The notes: generated from the letters alone by a model not told the origin. A DNA stretch of 54,332 bases from Actinomycetales bacterium (GCA_012729695.1 JAAYCP010000086.1:1-54332); one strand, 5' to 3'. Shown: positions 18,382 through 30,705, counted from the stretch's first letter. Program-made: numbers and translations.

Positions 18382-19320
18382 ATGAGGCCTGACGCCGGAC
18401 TCACCGTCGCTGCCCTGGGCGGAGGTCACGGACTCGCCGCGACCCTGCGTGCCCTCCGCCTCCTCACCGACGACGTCACCGCGATCGTCACCGTCGCCGA
18501 CAACGGCGGCTCGAGTGGACGCCTGCGCTCCGAGTTCGGGGTGCTGCCCCCCGGCGACCTGCGCATGGCGCTGGCTGCGCTGTGCGACGACACCGAGTGG
18601 GGACATACCTGGCGGGACGTCATGCAGCACCGGTTCAGCGGGAACGGTCCGCTGGGTGGTCACGCGCTGGGCAACCTCCTCATCGTGTCCCTCTGGGAGA
18701 TGTACGACGACCCCGTCGCCGGACTCGAGCTGGTCGGCCGTCTACTCGGAGCCCGGGGGCGCGTGCTGCCGATGGCGGCCGTTCCGCTCGACATCGAGGC
18801 AGACGTGCTCCTCGACGGCCAGGTGCGGTGCATCGTCGGGCAGTCCGCTGTCGCGCGTGCCCAGGGCCCAGTGCGCCAGGTGCGACTCCTGCCCGACCAG
18901 CCCCCCGCATACCCGGAGTCGTTGGCAGCCGTGCGGGCGGCCGACTGGGTGGTCCTCGGCCCCGGCTCGTGGTTCACCTCGGTCATGCCGCACCTGCTGG
19001 TCCCCGACCTCAAGGACGCGCTGCGCGCCACCCGGGCCAGACGAGTCCTCGTGCTCAACCTCGACCTGCTCAGGGGAGAGACCACCGGGCTGCAGGCACA
19101 CGAGCTCATCGAGTCCTTCGCGCACTACGCCGGAGACGTCCGCCTCGATGCGGTCATCGTCGATCCGGCGGAGGCGAGCGACCGTGACTCCCTCGAGCGA
19201 GCCGCGGCCGACGTCGGCGCCTCCCTCGTCGTGGCTCCCGTGAGCGCACGAAACGCGCGCGGCACCCATGACCCGCTCCGACTGGCGGCCGCCTTCCAGG
19301 ACCTTTTCACCGGGCGCTAG
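18382..19320 (+). CDS. yvcK: YvcK/CofD-family gluconeogenesis and cell-shape factor
   Basis: The 312-aa protein opens with [17 protein letters not shown] and has [28 protein letters not shown], the nucleotide-sugar-binding signature of the YvcK branch of the CofD fold. It also has [15 protein letters not shown]. YvcK homologues (CuvA in mycobacteria) affect cell wall precursor use. The reading frame extends upstream into rapZ, but ATG 18382 is the only reasonable start, 40 nt after the rapZ stop. Confidence 0.92.
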   Translation: MRPDAGLTVAALGGGHGLAATLRALRLLTDDVTAIVTVADNGGSSGRLRSEFGVLPPGDLRMALAALCDDTEWGHTWRDVMQHRFSGNGPLGGHALGNLLIVSLWEMYDDPVAGLELVGRLLGARGRVLPMAAVPLDIEADVLLDGQVRCIVGQSAVARAQGPVRQVRLLPDQPPAYPESLAAVRAADWVVLGPGSWFTSVMPHLLVPDLKDALRATRARRVLVLNLDLLRGETTGLQAHELIESFAHYAGDVRLDAVIVDPAEASDRDSLERAAADVGASLVVAPVSARNARGTHDPLRLAAAFQDLFTGR

Positions 19321-19352
19321 GCCGACCCCTCCGTCATGGCAGGATTGGCCGC

Positions 19353-20333
19353 ATGGCCATGACAGCGAAGCTGAAGGACGAGCTCAGTCGACTCGAGGTC
19401 ACCAAGCCGTGCTGCCGCAAGGCCGAGGTCGCGGCGATGCTCCGCTTCGCGGGCGGCCTGCACATCATCGGGGGACGGATCGTCATCGAGGCCGAGCTCG
19501 ACACCGCCAACGCCGCTCGGCGGCTCCGCAGGGAGATCGCCGAGCTGTACGGTCATCGCGCCGAGGTCCTCGTCCTCTCACCGAGCGGGCTGCGCAAGAG
19601 CAGCAGGTACGTCCTGCGGGTGGTCCACGACGGCGAGGCCCTCGCCCGACAGACCGGCCTCATCGACCAGCGGGGCAGGCCGGTGCGGGGGCTGCCGCCC
19701 AAGGTCGTCTCCGCCGCAGCATGTGATGCAGAAGCCGCCTGGCGCGGCGCCTTCCTCGCGCATGGGTCGCTCACCGAACCCGGGCGCTCCTCGGCCCTCG
19801 AGATCACGTGTCCCGGGCCGGAGGCCGCCCTCGCGCTCGTGGGGGCAGCCCGCCGGCTGCACATCCAGGTCAAGGCGCGCGAGGTCCGCGGCATCGACCG
19901 CGTCGTGATCCGCGACGGTGAGGCCATCGCCGCCATGCTCACCAGGCTCGGGGCGCACCAGGCCGTCCTGGAGTGGGAGGAGCGGCGGATGCGCCGTGAG
20001 GTGCGGGCCACCGCCAACCGGCTCGCGAACTTCGACGATGCCAACCTGCGTCGGTCCGCCCGGGCCGCCGTCGCAGCGGGCGCCCGGGTCCAGCGCGCGC
20101 TCGAGATCCTCGGCGACGACGTGCCCACCCACCTGCGTGAGGCCGGCAATCTGCGGCTCGAGCACAAGCAGGCATCCCTCGAGGAGCTCGGCCAGCTGGC
20201 GAACCCTCCGATGACGAAAGACGCTGTGGCAGGCCGTATCCGGCGACTGCTGGCGATGGCCGACAAGGTGGCGGCGGAGCGAGGTATTCCGGACACCGAC
20301 GCCAACCTCACACCGGAGATGCTCGAGCCCTAG
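19353..20333 (+). CDS. whiA: Sporulation/cell-division transcription regulator WhiA
   Basis: The 326-aa protein has the degenerate LAGLIDADG endonuclease-like N-terminal half ([30 protein letters not shown]) and a C-terminal helix-turn-helix (about 220-315, [34 protein letters not shown]). WhiA works with WhiB-type proteins at division and sporulation genes in Streptomyces and is kept in non-sporulating relatives. It follows yvcK by 32 bp and closes the conserved cluster. Confidence 0.96.
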   Translation: MAMTAKLKDELSRLEVTKPCCRKAEVAAMLRFAGGLHIIGGRIVIEAELDTANAARRLRREIAELYGHRAEVLVLSPSGLRKSSRYVLRVVHDGEALARQTGLIDQRGRPVRGLPPKVVSAAACDAEAAWRGAFLAHGSLTEPGRSSALEITCPGPEAALALVGAARRLHIQVKAREVRGIDRVVIRDGEAIAAMLTRLGAHQAVLEWEERRMRREVRATANRLANFDDANLRRSARAAVAAGARVQRALEILGDDVPTHLREAGNLRLEHKQASLEELGQLANPPMTKDAVAGRIRRLLAMADKVAAERGIPDTDANLTPEMLEP

Positions 20334-20362
20334 GCCGGGTGCCGGGGCAGTGGGTGAGGCAC

Positions 20363-21433
<1,071 letters not shown>

Positions 21434-21443
21434 AGGTCATTCG

Positions 21444-22673
21444 ATGAGTGCCATCGCCTCGCTGGGCGACGTACGGGGCAAGCGCGTCCTCGTCCGTTCC
21501 GACCTCAACGTCCCGCTCGACCATGACGCTCCCGGAGGGCCGCGGATCACCGATGACGGACGCGTCCGCGCCTCGGTGCCCACCATCGCTGAGCTCGCCG
21601 ACGCCGGCGCGCGCGTCATCGTGTGCGCCCACCTCGGCCGGCCCAAGGGGGTGCCGGAGCAGAAGTACTCCCTGGCGCCGGTGGTCCCGCGGCTCGCGGA
21701 GCTGCTCGGTCGGGACGTGAAGTTCGCGACCGACACGGTCGGCGAGAGCGCCCAGCAGGCGGTGGCCGCGCTGCAGGACGGAGAGGTCCTGCTCCTGGAG
21801 AACCTCCGCTTCAATCCTGGCGAGACCGCCAAGTCCGAGGCGGAGCGCGCCGAGTTCGCCGACGCCCTGGCCGGGCTGGCGGATGCCTTCGTCTCCGACG
21901 GCTTCGGGGTTGTGCACCGGGCCCAGGCCTCGGTGTACGACGTCGCGAAGCGGCTCCCGTCGGCGATGGGTGGGCTGGTCCGCACCGAGGTCGACGTGCT
22001 GCGCCGCCTCACCGAGGACCCCGAGCGCCCGTATGCGGTGGTCCTCGGCGGCGCGAAGGTCGCCGACAAGCTCGCGGTCATCGACAACCTGCTGGGCAAG
22101 GCCGACCGGCTCCTCATCGGGGGCGGGATGCTCTTCACCTTCCTCGCCGCCCAGGGGCACGAGGTCGGTAAGAGCCTGCTCGACGCCGACAGCCTCGATG
22201 CGTGCAAGGGATACCTGGAGCGCGCGGAGGAGACCGGCGTCGAGATCGTGCTCCCGGTCGATGTCGTCTGCGGTCGCGAGTTCTCGGCCGACACCGAGGT
22301 CGTCACGGTCCCCGCCGACCAGATCCCGGCCGACATGATCGGTCTGGACATCGGTCCGGAGTCGGCTCGTCTCTACGCGGAGAAGCTGAGTGACACGCGA
22401 ACGGTGTTCTGGAACGGGCCGATGGGGGCGTTCGAGATGGAGCCCTTCGCGGCGGGGACCAAGGCCCTCGCTGAGGCGCTCGTCGAGGCCACCGCCCGCG
22501 GGGCCCTCACGGTCGTCGGCGGCGGCGACTCCGCCGCAGCGGTGCGCCAACTCGGGTTCGCGGACGAGCAGTTCGGCCACATCTCGACCGGAGGCGGTGC
22601 CTCGCTCGAGTACCTCGAGGGCAAGGCACTGCCCGGTATCACCGTCCTCACGGAGCAGGGAGACTCTCGATGA
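21444..22673 (+). CDS. pgk: Phosphoglycerate kinase
   Basis: The 409-aa enzyme transfers phosphate from 1,3-bisphosphoglycerate to ADP. Signature blocks are [21 protein letters not shown], the catalytic loop region [11 protein letters not shown] and the C-terminal nucleotide motif [13 protein letters not shown] with [14 protein letters not shown]. Length is typical. The stop overlaps the tpiA ATG (ATGA), so the two are translationally coupled. Confidence 0.97.
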   Translation: MSAIASLGDVRGKRVLVRSDLNVPLDHDAPGGPRITDDGRVRASVPTIAELADAGARVIVCAHLGRPKGVPEQKYSLAPVVPRLAELLGRDVKFATDTVGESAQQAVAALQDGEVLLLENLRFNPGETAKSEAERAEFADALAGLADAFVSDGFGVVHRAQASVYDVAKRLPSAMGGLVRTEVDVLRRLTEDPERPYAVVLGGAKVADKLAVIDNLLGKADRLLIGGGMLFTFLAAQGHEVGKSLLDADSLDACKGYLERAEETGVEIVLPVDVVCGREFSADTEVVTVPADQIPADMIGLDIGPESARLYAEKLSDTRTVFWNGPMGAFEMEPFAAGTKALAEALVEATARGALTVVGGGDSAAAVRQLGFADEQFGHISTGGGASLEYLEGKALPGITVLTEQGDSR

Positions 22674-23461
22674 GTGACCGCACGCCGCTCATGGCGGGCA
22701 ACTGGAAGATGAATCTGGACCATCTCCAGGCCACGCATCTGGTCCAGAAGCTCGCGTGGACGCTCCAGGACGCCAAGCACGACTACTCCTCGGTCGAGGT
22801 CGCCGTCCTGCCGCCGTTCACGGATATCCGTAGCGTCCAGACCCTGATCGACGCCGACAAGCTCGAGATCAAGTACGGCGCCCAGGATCTGTCGGCGCAC
22901 GACTCGGGTGCTTACACCGGTGAGGTCAGCGGCGCGTTCCTGGCCAAGCTCGGGTGCACGTATGTGACGGTCGGCCACAGCGAGCGCCGCGAGTACCACC
23001 ACGAGACCGACGAGGTCGTCAACGCCAAGATCAAGGCGGCCTACCGCCACGGGCTCACCCCGATCTTCTGCTGCGGTGAGGGCCTTGAGGTCCGCCAGTC
23101 CGGCGGGCACGTCGACCACGTCCTCGCGCAGATCGAGGCCGGCCTGGACGGCATCCCGGTGGAGCACGCCCGCTCGATCGTCATCGCCTACGAACCGATC
23201 TGGGCGATCGGGACGGGGGAGGTGGCTACCCCTGACGACGCTCAGGAAGTGTGCGCGGCCATCCGCACCAAGCTCGCCGAGCTGTACTCGGGCGACATCG
23301 CCGACGGGATCCGGATCCTCTACGGAGGGTCGGTGAAGGCCAACAATGTCGCAGCCATCATGGCGGGCGAGGATGTCGACGGTGCCCTGGTCGGTGGAGC
23401 CTCGATCGATCCGGCCGAGTTCGCCGCCATCGTGCGCTTCAAGGACCACGTCACCGGCTGA
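22670..23461 (+). CDS. tpiA: Triose-phosphate isomerase
   Basis: The 263-aa TIM barrel has substrate Lys in GNWKMN, the catalytic His region GHSERRE (about 102), the catalytic Glu in [10 protein letters not shown] (about 174) and the phosphate loop YGGSVKANN. Length is normal. It is coupled to pgk by a 4-nt overlap and followed by a 13-bp hairpin before secG. Confidence 0.97.
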   Translation: MSDRTPLMAGNWKMNLDHLQATHLVQKLAWTLQDAKHDYSSVEVAVLPPFTDIRSVQTLIDADKLEIKYGAQDLSAHDSGAYTGEVSGAFLAKLGCTYVTVGHSERREYHHETDEVVNAKIKAAYRHGLTPIFCCGEGLEVRQSGGHVDHVLAQIEAGLDGIPVEHARSIVIAYEPIWAIGTGEVATPDDAQEVCAAIRTKLAELYSGDIADGIRILYGGSVKANNVAAIMAGEDVDGALVGGASIDPAEFAAIVRFKDHVTG

Positions 23462-23475
23462 GTGTGCGCGCGGCA

Positions 23476-23518
23476 CGCAGCCCGGCGGGTTAGACTTCAC
23501 TGTCACCGCCGGGCTGCG
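23476..23518 (+). terminator. 13-bp hairpin after tpiA with a -10-like element in its loop
   Basis: CGCAGCCCGGCGG (23476-23488) pairs perfectly with CCGCCGGGCTGCG (23506-23518). The 17-nt loop contains TAGACT (23491-23496), a good -10 match. The structure may end the gap-pgk-tpiA message, and the same DNA may start secG transcription; the second part is speculative. Confidence 0.55.
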
Positions 23519-23577
23519 CCGTGTGTGCACCCAGGTGACGACTGACGTCTCTCTTCCCGACCCCCAAGGAACTCTCA

Positions 23578-23823
23578 GTGGATGCCGTTCGGATCGGCCT
23601 ACAGGTGCTGCTCGTCGTGACCGGCCTCATTCAGGTGCTGCTCATCCTCATGCACAAGGGCAAGGGTGGCGGTCTCTCTGACATGTTCGGGGGTGGCATC
23701 TCGACCTCTCTCGGTGGGTCGTCCGTGGCCGAGAAGAACCTGACCCGCTTCACCGTCGCCATCGCGCTGATCTGGGTGACCTGCATCGTCATGCTCGGCC
23801 TGCTGGACCGCTTCTCGCGGTAG
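23578..23823 (+). CDS. secG: Preprotein translocase subunit SecG
   Basis: The 81-aa protein has two transmembrane segments flanking the family motif LMHKGKGGGLSDMFGG, with GGSSVAEKNLTR after it. SecG assists SecYE in protein export. The start is GTG 23578 with AAGGA at 23566-23570. Its place after tpiA is conserved in actinomycetes. Confidence 0.93.
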   Translation: MDAVRIGLQVLLVVTGLIQVLLILMHKGKGGGLSDMFGGGISTSLGGSSVAEKNLTRFTVAIALIWVTCIVMLGLLDRFSR

Positions 23824-23833
23824 GCTCGCCCCT

Positions 23834-23852
23834 GGCGAGGCCCCTTCTCGCC
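23834..23852 (+). terminator. Small hairpin after secG
   Basis: GGCGAG (23834-23839) pairs with CTCGCC (23847-23852) around loop GCCCCTT, 11 nt after the secG stop. It is short and lacks a T run, so it is only a weak terminator candidate. Confidence 0.35.
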
Positions 23853-23925
23853 TCCCGTGCATCATTGGCCCTGACCGGAAGGGACTGCGACTCGCGGTCC
23901 ACACACTGACAAGAAGGGACGTCGT

Positions 23926-24276
23926 ATGGCAGGCGGCAACGCTATCCGCGGAAGCCGAGTCGGAGCCGGCCCGATGGGCGAGGCTGAGCGTGGAGAGACC
24001 GCGCCGAGAGTCTTCGTCTCGTACTTCTGCGCGAACGGGCACGAGACCACCCCCAGCTTCGCTCAGGAGCCGGGTCTGGTCATCCCGGAGTCCTGGGACT
24101 GCCCGCGGTGCGGTCTGCCTGCGGGGCAGGACGCCGCCAACCCGCCATCGCCTCCGCGCTCAGAGCCATACAAGACCCACCTGGCCTATGTGAAGGAGCG
24201 TCGCTCCGACGCCGAGGGCGAGGTCATCCTCAGTGAGGCGCTGGCCAGCCTGCGCGAGCGAGGGCTCATCCAGTAA
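23926..24276 (+). CDS. rbpA: RNA polymerase-binding protein RbpA
   Basis: RbpA is the actinomycete factor that stabilises open promoter complexes with the principal sigma factor. The 116-aa protein opens with AIRGSRVGAG, the core-linker seen in RbpA. Its centre is zinc-type: Cys35-x3-His39 and Cys59-x2-Cys62. It ends with the sigma-interacting helix YKTHLAYVKERRSDAEGEVIL. Mycobacterial RbpA lacks some of these cysteines. AGAAGGGA precedes the ATG. It is convergent with pgi. Confidence 0.9.
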   Translation: MAGGNAIRGSRVGAGPMGEAERGETAPRVFVSYFCANGHETTPSFAQEPGLVIPESWDCPRCGLPAGQDAANPPSPPRSEPYKTHLAYVKERRSDAEGEVILSEALASLRERGLIQ

Positions 24277-24331
24277 CAGCGCCTCTGCTGCGCTGGCACT
24301 CGACCTGTGCGAGTTCCCCTGCGCGAGAGTG

Positions 24332-25987
24332 TCAGGGAGTGCTGCGCGAGAGCGTGTCGAGGATCGCCTGGCGGCCACTCGGTCCGGTGATGTTCAGCCG
24401 CAGCACCGGCCGCTGGTGCTGGCCCAGCACGCTGGCGTCTCCGCCGGCCTGGGCGGCGATGAACTCACCGAAGGTGAAGTCACGTCCGGGAACGGGGAGG
24501 TCCTCGGCCGGGGTGTCGGTGATCTGGATGTAGACGCCCTGGGGAGGTCCACCCTTGTGGTACTGGCCCGTGGAGTGCAGGAACCGCGGTCCCCAGCCGA
24601 AGGTCACGGGGCGCCCGGTGGCCCGGCTCAGTCGTGGAGCGACTGCAGGCAGCTCGCTGTCGACACCGGTGCCGGCCTCGGTCCGGTCCAGATAGGCCAT
24701 CACGGCGACGTAGCCACGCTCGGGGTCGAGCTGCTCGAGCAGCGCCGAGACAGCGTCCGGAAGGTTGGTGGCCGAGCCGATCCACTCGTTGCCGGCGCCG
24801 TCCTCGGGGAGCACCCGGATCTCGACGTCTCCGTCGGTGAACAGGGGCGCAGCGGCCGCCCCCGCGCCGGCGCTGAGGAGCTCGCGGGCGGCCTGCTTGG
24901 CACTCTCGACATCGGGCTGGTCGAAGGGGTTGATGCCGAGGAGGCGTCCGGCCACGGCCGTCGCGGCCTCCCAGAGCAGTAGCTGGGCACCCAGGGTGCC
25001 GGCCACGGCGGCGGACGACTCACCCTCCAGGTCGGCCTCCTCGACGTCGGTCACCAGCTCGATGGTTGTGATGTCGTCGCCGTCGAGGTAGTCGCCGCGG
25101 GCGGTGCCGGTGTCCGGGATCACGACGACGGGGAGCACACCCTTGCCGTCCTTGCCGGTCGACTCCGCGATGAGCTGTTCGGCCCAGTCACCGAAACCGC
25201 TGATGTCCGTGCCGTTCTCGAGGAGCATGATCTTGTCGCGCAGCGGGCTGGTCCCGGCGAGGACCGCTCCGAGGATGAGAGCAGGGTTGTCGGAGTCGTC
25301 ACTGGCGAGGATGTCGGCGACGGCCTCGGCGTCGTCGAGCAGGGCACCGACGTCGACTCCGGCGAGACCTGACGGGACGAGCCCGAACGCAGTGAGCGCG
25401 GAGAAGCGCCCGCCGACGTTGGGATCGGCGTTGATGACCCGGTAGCCGTCCGCACGCGACTGCTCGTCCAGCGGGCTGCCCGGGTCGGTGACGATGACCA
25501 CCCTGCTCCGCGGGTCGATACCGGCCTCCTCGAAGGCGGCCACGAAGGCGCGACGCTGGCTGTCGGTCTCGACCGTGCCCCCCGACTTGCTCGAGACGAC
25601 GACGAGGGTGCGGTCCAGGTCGGTGAGCGCGGCACGCACCGAGACAGGGTGGGAGGAGTCGAGGATGACGATGTTCTTGCCCTCGGTCCGGCAGATGACC
25701 TCAGGTGCGAGAGACGAGCCACCCATTCCGCAGAGGACGACACGGTCGACGCCGTCGGACACGAACTGCTCACGCAGCGCCGCAATCTCGCCGATGAGCG
25801 GTCTCGAGGTGCGGTGCAGGCCGGTCCACCCCAGTCGGATGGAAGCCTCCGGCTCCGCCGCTTCACCCCACAGGGTCGCGTCCTGGTCGAACAGCCGGCT
25901 TGCGACCCGGTCCGCGACGAGCGCGGGCACGACGCTCGAGACGGCATCCGAGGCAGCGCCGGAGGTTGCGATAGCGATGATGCTCAT
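24332..25987 (-). CDS. pgi: Glucose-6-phosphate isomerase
   Basis: The 551-aa two-SIS-domain isomerase interconverts glucose 6-phosphate and fructose 6-phosphate. It has GMGGSSLAP at 87-95, the phosphate loop SSKSGGT at 132-138, [19 protein letters not shown] and the C-terminal catalytic region [10 protein letters not shown]. The N-terminus is rich in Ala and Ser and lacks some helices of the E. coli enzyme; this matches the actinomycete form. The ATG overlaps the tal stop by 4 nt, making it the last gene of tkt-tal-pgi. Short stems at 24277-24295 and 24298-24314 lie between it and rbpA. Confidence 0.93.
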   Translation of the reverse strand: MSIIAIATSGAASDAVSSVVPALVADRVASRLFDQDATLWGEAAEPEASIRLGWTGLHRTSRPLIGEIAALREQFVSDGVDRVVLCGMGGSSLAPEVICRTEGKNIVILDSSHPVSVRAALTDLDRTLVVVSSKSGGTVETDSQRRAFVAAFEEAGIDPRSRVVIVTDPGSPLDEQSRADGYRVINADPNVGGRFSALTAFGLVPSGLAGVDVGALLDDAEAVADILASDDSDNPALILGAVLAGTSPLRDKIMLLENGTDISGFGDWAEQLIAESTGKDGKGVLPVVVIPDTGTARGDYLDGDDITTIELVTDVEEADLEGESSAAVAGTLGAQLLLWEAATAVAGRLLGINPFDQPDVESAKQAARELLSAGAGAAAAPLFTDGDVEIRVLPEDGAGNEWIGSATNLPDAVSALLEQLDPERGYVAVMAYLDRTEAGTGVDSELPAVAPRLSRATGRPVTFGWGPRFLHSTGQYHKGGPPQGVYIQITDTPAEDLPVPGRDFTFGEFIAAQAGGDASVLGQHQRPVLRLNITGPSGRQAILDTLSRSTP

Positions 25988-27096
25988 TCCCCAGCCTTCT
26001 CCAGTTCCGTGGCGATCCCTGCGAGCAACTCGTCCCAGGCACTCACGAACTTATCAACACCTTCCCGCTCCAGGAGGGCTGTGACCTCCTGATACCGGAT
26101 GCCGAGAACCTCGAGGTCGTCGAGCACCTTGCTCGCCTCGGCGTAGCCGTCCGTGACGACGGTGGTGCTGATGACCTCTCCGTGGTCGATGAAGGCGTCG
26201 AGGGTCTTCTCCGGCATGGTGTTGACCGTGCCGGGAGCGACGAGCTCGGTGACGTACATGGTGTCTGGGTAGGCGGGGTCCTTGACCCCAGTCGATGCCC
26301 ACAGTGGCCGTTGCGGACGGGCACCGTCGTCGGCGAGGTTCTGCCAGCGCGGGGTGGAGAAGACCTCCTCATACGCCTGGTATGCGAGTCGCGCGTTGGC
26401 GATGCCGGCCCGGCCCCGCAGGGCGGTGGCAACCTCGGTGCCGAGCGCGTCGAGCCGCTTGTCGACCTCGGTGTCTACGCGGCTCACGAAGAAGGAGGCG
26501 ACAGAGTGGAGGGTGCTCAGGTCGAGACCCGCCGCCCTGGCCTGCTCCAACCCGGTGAGGAAGGCGCTCATCACGGCCCGGTAGCGATCCAGGCTGAAGA
26601 TGAGGGTCACGTTGACCGAGATCCCCTCCGCCAGCGTCTGGGTGATGGCGGGCAGACCCTCGACGGTCGCCGGGATCTTGATGAGGAGATTGGGTCGGTC
26701 GACCGTCGCATGCAGGGCGCGAGCCGACTCCACCGTGGCCGCGGTGTCGTGCGCGAGCCGCGGATCGACCTCGATCGACACGCGTCCGTCAACGCCGTCG
26801 CTCGCCTCGTAGAGCGGCATGAAGATGTCGCAGGCGGCACGGACGTCATCGGTCGTGAGGGCGAACACCGCCTCATCGACCGTCGCCCCGGCCTCGGCGA
26901 GCTGCTCGATCTGGGGGGTGTAGGCCTCACCCTGCGCGAGCGCGGCCTGGAAGATCGAGGGGTTCGTCGTCACTCCGACGACACCCTTGCTCTCGATGAG
27001 CTCCTGCAGGTTCCCGGACTCGATCCGCTCCCGCGAGAGGTCGTCGAGCCAGATGGAGACGCCGGCCTCGGCCAGCGCGTCGGTTGATGCGCTCAT
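25984..27096 (-). CDS. tal: Transaldolase
   Basis: The 370-aa class I enzyme moves a dihydroxyacetone unit in the non-oxidative pentose phosphate pathway. The Schiff-base Lys is Lys140 in NLLIKIPAT. It also has [13 protein letters not shown] (41-53) and [12 protein letters not shown]. The size fits the actinomycete long form. The reading frame runs upstream through tkt in another phase, but ATG 27096, with GGAG/GAGG before it and only 5 nt after the tkt stop, is the start. Confidence 0.95.
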   Translation of the reverse strand: MSASTDALAEAGVSIWLDDLSRERIESGNLQELIESKGVVGVTTNPSIFQAALAQGEAYTPQIEQLAEAGATVDEAVFALTTDDVRAACDIFMPLYEASDGVDGRVSIEVDPRLAHDTAATVESARALHATVDRPNLLIKIPATVEGLPAITQTLAEGISVNVTLIFSLDRYRAVMSAFLTGLEQARAAGLDLSTLHSVASFFVSRVDTEVDKRLDALGTEVATALRGRAGIANARLAYQAYEEVFSTPRWQNLADDGARPQRPLWASTGVKDPAYPDTMYVTELVAPGTVNTMPEKTLDAFIDHGEVISTTVVTDGYAEASKVLDDLEVLGIRYQEVTALLEREGVDKFVSAWDELLAGIATELEKAGE

Positions 27097-27101
27097 CGGC
27101 C

Positions 27102-29348
27102 TCAGCTCCGACCTTCGGCGGCCTTCTTGGCGGCCTTGCCCCGGGGCGTGGTGTCGGTCCGCGCAGAGCCCGCCTTGCGACCTTGGGGGGCGACGTGGGC
27201 ACCGGCGCTCTGCAGCGACTTGCGCACCGCCTTGACGACCGCCTCCGGGGTGAAGCCGAACTCCCGGAACAGCGTGGCGGCATCGGCCGAGGCTCCGAAG
27301 TGGTCGATGGCGATGATCTCGCCCGCGTCGCCCACGTAGTCCCGCCAGCCGAGGGAGGCCGCTGCCTCGATCGAGACCCTGGCCCGGACCTCGGGCGGCA
27401 GCACCTTGCGACGGTATGCGGGGCTCTGCTCCTCGAACCACTCCCGGCACGGCATGGACACCACCCGGGTGGCGATGCCCGACTTCTGGAGGAGCTCCCG
27501 CGCCTCGAGTGCGACGCTCACTTCCGAACCGGTGGCGATGATGATGACGTCGGGAGTGGCCTCGTCCTCGCCGTCGCCCGCCTCGGCCAGCACATAGGCG
27601 CCCTTGGTCGCGTTGCCGGCCGCCGCATACACCGTCCGGTCCTGCGTGGGGACGTTCTGGCGGCTCAGGCACAGCCCGACCGGCTCGGCCCGGCGCAGGA
27701 TCTCGCCCCAGAGCACCGAGGTCTCGTTGGCGTCGGCGGGCCGGACGACGGCCAGTCCCGGCATGGCACGCAACGACGGGATGTGCTCGATGGGCTGGTG
27801 GGTCGGGCCGTCCTCGCCGAGGCCGATGCTGTCGTGGGTCCACACGAAGGTGACGGGCAGCTTCTGGATGGCGGCGAGGCGCGCGGCTGGGCGCATGTAG
27901 TCGCTGAACACGAGGAATGTGCCGCCGTAGGGACGGGTGAGGCCCTCGAGCGCGATCCCGTTGAGGATCATGCCCATGGCGTGCTCGCGGATGCCGAAGT
28001 GCAGGGTGCGGCCGTACCAGCCGCCAGGGAACTCAGCGGTCTGCTTGCGCGGCGGGATGAAGGACGGTTCGCCCGACATGGTCGTGTTGTTCGACCCGGC
28101 GAGGTCGGCCGAGCCGCCCCACAGCTCCGGCATGACCGGGGCCAGCGCGGAGAGGACCTTGCCCGAGGCGGCTCGCGTCGCGACGCCCTTGGCATCGGCG
28201 GGGAAGGTCGGGAGAGCCTTCTTCAGCCCGGCGGGGAGCTCGCCGGCGACGAGTCGGTCCAGGAGCTCGGCGCCGTCCGGGCTGGACTTGCGCCAGGCGC
28301 GGTAGCTCTTGTCCCAGTCCTTGCGCCCGGCCCTCGCACGCTTCTTCAGGCTCCGGGTGTGGGTGAGCACCTCACGCTCGACCTGGAAGCTCTTCTTCGG
28401 GTCGAAGCCCAGGAGCTCCTTGAGGGCCGCCACCTCGTCGGCGCCGAGGGCGGAGCCGTGCGAGGCTCCCGTGTCCTGGGCGTTCGGGGCAGGCCAGGCG
28501 ATGATGGTGCGCAGGATGATGAGCGTGGGTTTCTTGGACCTGCGGCTCCGGGTGAGTGCCGCATACAGGCTGTCGACGTCCTCGACGTACTTTGCGCCGT
28601 TCCCGTCACCGCGCCAGTCAACCGTGACGACGTTCCAGCCGTACGCCTCGTAGCGCTTGCCGACGTCCTCGGAGAAGGAGATGTCGGTGTCGTCCTCGAT
28701 CGAGATGAAGTTCTGGTCGTAGACGACCGTGAGGTTGCCCAGCTCCTGGTGGCCGGCCAGTGACGAGGCCTCGGCGGCGACACCCTCCATGATGTCGCCG
28801 TCGGAGGCGACCACCCAGATGTGGTGGTCGAACGGGCTCGTGCCGGGAGCGGCGTCCGGGTCGAGCAGCCCGCGCTGGCGGCGCTGCGCCATCGCCATGC
28901 CGACGGCGGAGGCCAGCCCCGAGCCGAGCGGACCAGTCGTGATCTCGACGCCCGGGGTGTGGTGCACCTCGGGGTGGCCGGGGGTCCTGCTGCCCCACGT
29001 GCGAAGCGCCTTGATGTCGGCCAGCTCGAGGCCGAACCCGCCGAGGAAGAGCTGGATGTACTGCGTCAGGCTCGAGTGGCCGCACGAGAGGACGAACCGG
29101 TCCCGGCCGATCCACGTGAGGTCACTCGGGTCGTGCCGCATGACGTTCTGGTAGAGCAGATAGGCGAGCGGCGCGAGGCTGATGGCCGTTCCCGGATGGC
29201 CGTTGCCGACGTTCTGCACCGCATCCGCCGCCAGCACCCGGACGGTGTCGACCGCACGGACATCGGTCTCGGTCCACCCGACCCGACGGGCCTTGGGCTT
29301 GGCCAGCTCGGGGGACCTGCGGGCGCTCGCGGAACCGGTTTTCGCCAT
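27102..29348 (-). CDS. tkt: Transketolase
   Basis: The 748-aa thiamine-diphosphate enzyme transfers two-carbon units in the pentose phosphate pathway. It has [13 protein letters not shown], the ThDP motif SDGDIMEG...N (about 180-210), the Pyr-domain [15 protein letters not shown] and [17 protein letters not shown]. It is longer than the usual ~700 aa because of a basic Lys/Ala/Arg-rich tail of about 30 residues after the C-terminal domain. tal and pgi follow directly. The gene is divergent from ctaB with 85 bp between starts. Confidence 0.96.
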   Translation of the reverse strand: MAKTGSASARRSPELAKPKARRVGWTETDVRAVDTVRVLAADAVQNVGNGHPGTAISLAPLAYLLYQNVMRHDPSDLTWIGRDRFVLSCGHSSLTQYIQLFLGGFGLELADIKALRTWGSRTPGHPEVHHTPGVEITTGPLGSGLASAVGMAMAQRRQRGLLDPDAAPGTSPFDHHIWVVASDGDIMEGVAAEASSLAGHQELGNLTVVYDQNFISIEDDTDISFSEDVGKRYEAYGWNVVTVDWRGDGNGAKYVEDVDSLYAALTRSRRSKKPTLIILRTIIAWPAPNAQDTGASHGSALGADEVAALKELLGFDPKKSFQVEREVLTHTRSLKKRARAGRKDWDKSYRAWRKSSPDGAELLDRLVAGELPAGLKKALPTFPADAKGVATRAASGKVLSALAPVMPELWGGSADLAGSNNTTMSGEPSFIPPRKQTAEFPGGWYGRTLHFGIREHAMGMILNGIALEGLTRPYGGTFLVFSDYMRPAARLAAIQKLPVTFVWTHDSIGLGEDGPTHQPIEHIPSLRAMPGLAVVRPADANETSVLWGEILRRAEPVGLCLSRQNVPTQDRTVYAAAGNATKGAYVLAEAGDGEDEATPDVIIIATGSEVSVALEARELLQKSGIATRVVSMPCREWFEEQSPAYRRKVLPPEVRARVSIEAAASLGWRDYVGDAGEIIAIDHFGASADAATLFREFGFTPEAVVKAVRKSLQSAGAHVAPQGRKAGSARTDTTPRGKAAKKAAEGRS

Positions 29349-29399
29349 GGAGACGTGCCTCTCTCTCGACTGGGTGCGTGCGGTCAGCCTAGTGGTCGT

Positions 29400-29427
29400 T
29401 TGGTCCTCGCGGGCCCGCGGCTAGACT
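29400..29427 (+). promoter_or_regulatory. Probable leaderless promoter of ctaB
   Basis: A -35 TTGGTC (29400-29405), a 16-nt spacer and a -10 TAGACT (29422-29427) are followed by six bases and the ctaB GTG (29434). The whole promoter is visible and its geometry predicts a message starting at the start codon. Confidence 0.6.
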
Positions 29428-29433
29428 GATGCG

Positions 29434-30549
29434 GTGACTGCCCTCGACAACACGACAGGTGCCCCTGCGGGGGCCCGTCGGGAGGGGCAGTCGCTCGCCT
29501 CGGACGTCGGCGGTGACACGGGGGTGGCAGTCACCGACTCCGGCAACAGGGGGACTGGCACCACGGTGCGCGGCAGCCTCATCCATGAGGACGCGGTGCG
29601 AGAGGACCTCGGACGTGACGCGTCCGTGCGCGACCAGTCCGTGGCGTCCGGCGGAGTCCGGGGCAAGATCGCGGCCTACGTCGCCCTCACCAAGCCCCGG
29701 ATCATCGAGCTCCTGCTCGTGACGACCGTCCCGGTGATGTTCCTGGCCCAGCGGGGGGTGCCCAACCTCTGGCTCATCGTCGCGACGCTCATCGGAGGCT
29801 CGCTCTCCGCCGGAGCGGCCAACACGTTCAACATGGTCTACGACCGGGACATCGACGCGAAGATGCACCGGACCAGCAACCGGCCGCTCGTCACCGGGGA
29901 GGCGTCGGTCCGCGGGGCGATCGTGTTCGCGGTCGTCCTCACCATCGTCTCGACGGTCTGGTTCGCGCTCGTCGTGAACGTCGCCTCGGCCGCGCTGAGC
30001 CTGCTCGCCATCGTGCTCTACGCCGTCGGCTACACGATGCTGCTCAAGCGCCGCACGACCCAGAACATCGTCTGGGGTGGCATCGCCGGCTGCATGCCGA
30101 CCCTCATCGGCTGGTCCGCGGTGACAGGCACGGTGGAGTGGCCGGCGGTCATCCTCTTCCTCGTCATCTTCTGGTGGACGCCACCGCACTACTGGCCGCT
30201 GTCGATGACCTTCAAGTCGGACTACGCCAATGCCGACGTGCCCATGCTCCCGGTTGAGCGGGACTCCCAGCACGTGGGTCGCCAGATCGTCGGCTACTCC
30301 TGGGCCATGGTCCTCACGTCCCTTGCGCTGATCCCCGTGGCCCCGATGGGCTGGGTGTATGCGGTCGTCGCCGTCCTGGCCGGCGGGCTCTTCCTCGCCG
30401 AGGCGCACCGCCTCCTCCGCGTTGCCAGCCGCGGCGGCACACCGGCCGAGCTCAAGCCGATGCGGCTGTTCCACTACTCGATCTCGTACGTCACGCTGCT
30501 CTTCCTCGCTGTCGCCATCGACCCGCTCGTCTTCCTGCCGCTCGGCTGA
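29434..30549 (+). CDS. ctaB: Protoheme IX farnesyltransferase (heme O synthase)
   Basis: CtaB adds a farnesyl group to heme B to make heme O. The 371-aa UbiA-family protein has eight or nine membrane helices. The first aspartate-rich motif is [15 protein letters not shown] (about 132-146) and the second block contains [18 protein letters not shown] hydrophilic N-terminal extension of about 75 residues (Gly/Thr/Asp-rich) is not part of the enzyme core. The GTG start is supported by the promoter spacing. ctaA, the next enzyme, lies opposite and convergent. Confidence 0.94.
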   Translation: MTALDNTTGAPAGARREGQSLASDVGGDTGVAVTDSGNRGTGTTVRGSLIHEDAVREDLGRDASVRDQSVASGGVRGKIAAYVALTKPRIIELLLVTTVPVMFLAQRGVPNLWLIVATLIGGSLSAGAANTFNMVYDRDIDAKMHRTSNRPLVTGEASVRGAIVFAVVLTIVSTVWFALVVNVASAALSLLAIVLYAVGYTMLLKRRTTQNIVWGGIAGCMPTLIGWSAVTGTVEWPAVILFLVIFWWTPPHYWPLSMTFKSDYANADVPMLPVERDSQHVGRQIVGYSWAMVLTSLALIPVAPMGWVYAVVAVLAGGLFLAEAHRLLRVASRGGTPAELKPMRLFHYSISYVTLLFLAVAIDPLVFLPLG

Positions 30550-30584
30550 TCAGGCCGCTCGACTCACGCTGCCCCACCTTCAGG

Positions 30585-30612
30585 TGACCGGGTACTGCGC
30601 GGCTGACCGGGT
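30585..30612 (+). repeat. TGACCGGGT direct repeat in the ctaB-ctaA intergenic region
   Basis: TGACCGGGT occurs at 30585-30593 and 30604-30612. CCGGGTT (30607-30613) can also pair with AACCCGG (30655-30661). The 156-bp convergent gap (30550-30705) holds no gene; this structure may end both messages, but no clean terminator can be drawn. Confidence 0.4.
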
Positions 30613-30705
30613 TACAGGGTCCTTGGCCCAGAAATTGCGCGGTCACGCCGGCGCAACCCGGGCACGCGGGTGCAACCGGGCCACACGGACCAAGCCACCC
30701 CGGAA

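Noticed and set aside
23877..23899. SigR-type promoter (GGAAT...GTT) for rbpA, as in Streptomyces
   Set aside because: GGAAG and GTC are present, but the bases and the 15-nt spacing do not fit the consensus well enough.
25984..27843. A tal gene fused to 249 extra N-terminal residues
   Set aside because: The extra part overlaps tkt in another frame and is Arg/Gly/His-rich shadow; ATG 27096 with a ribosome binding site is the real start.
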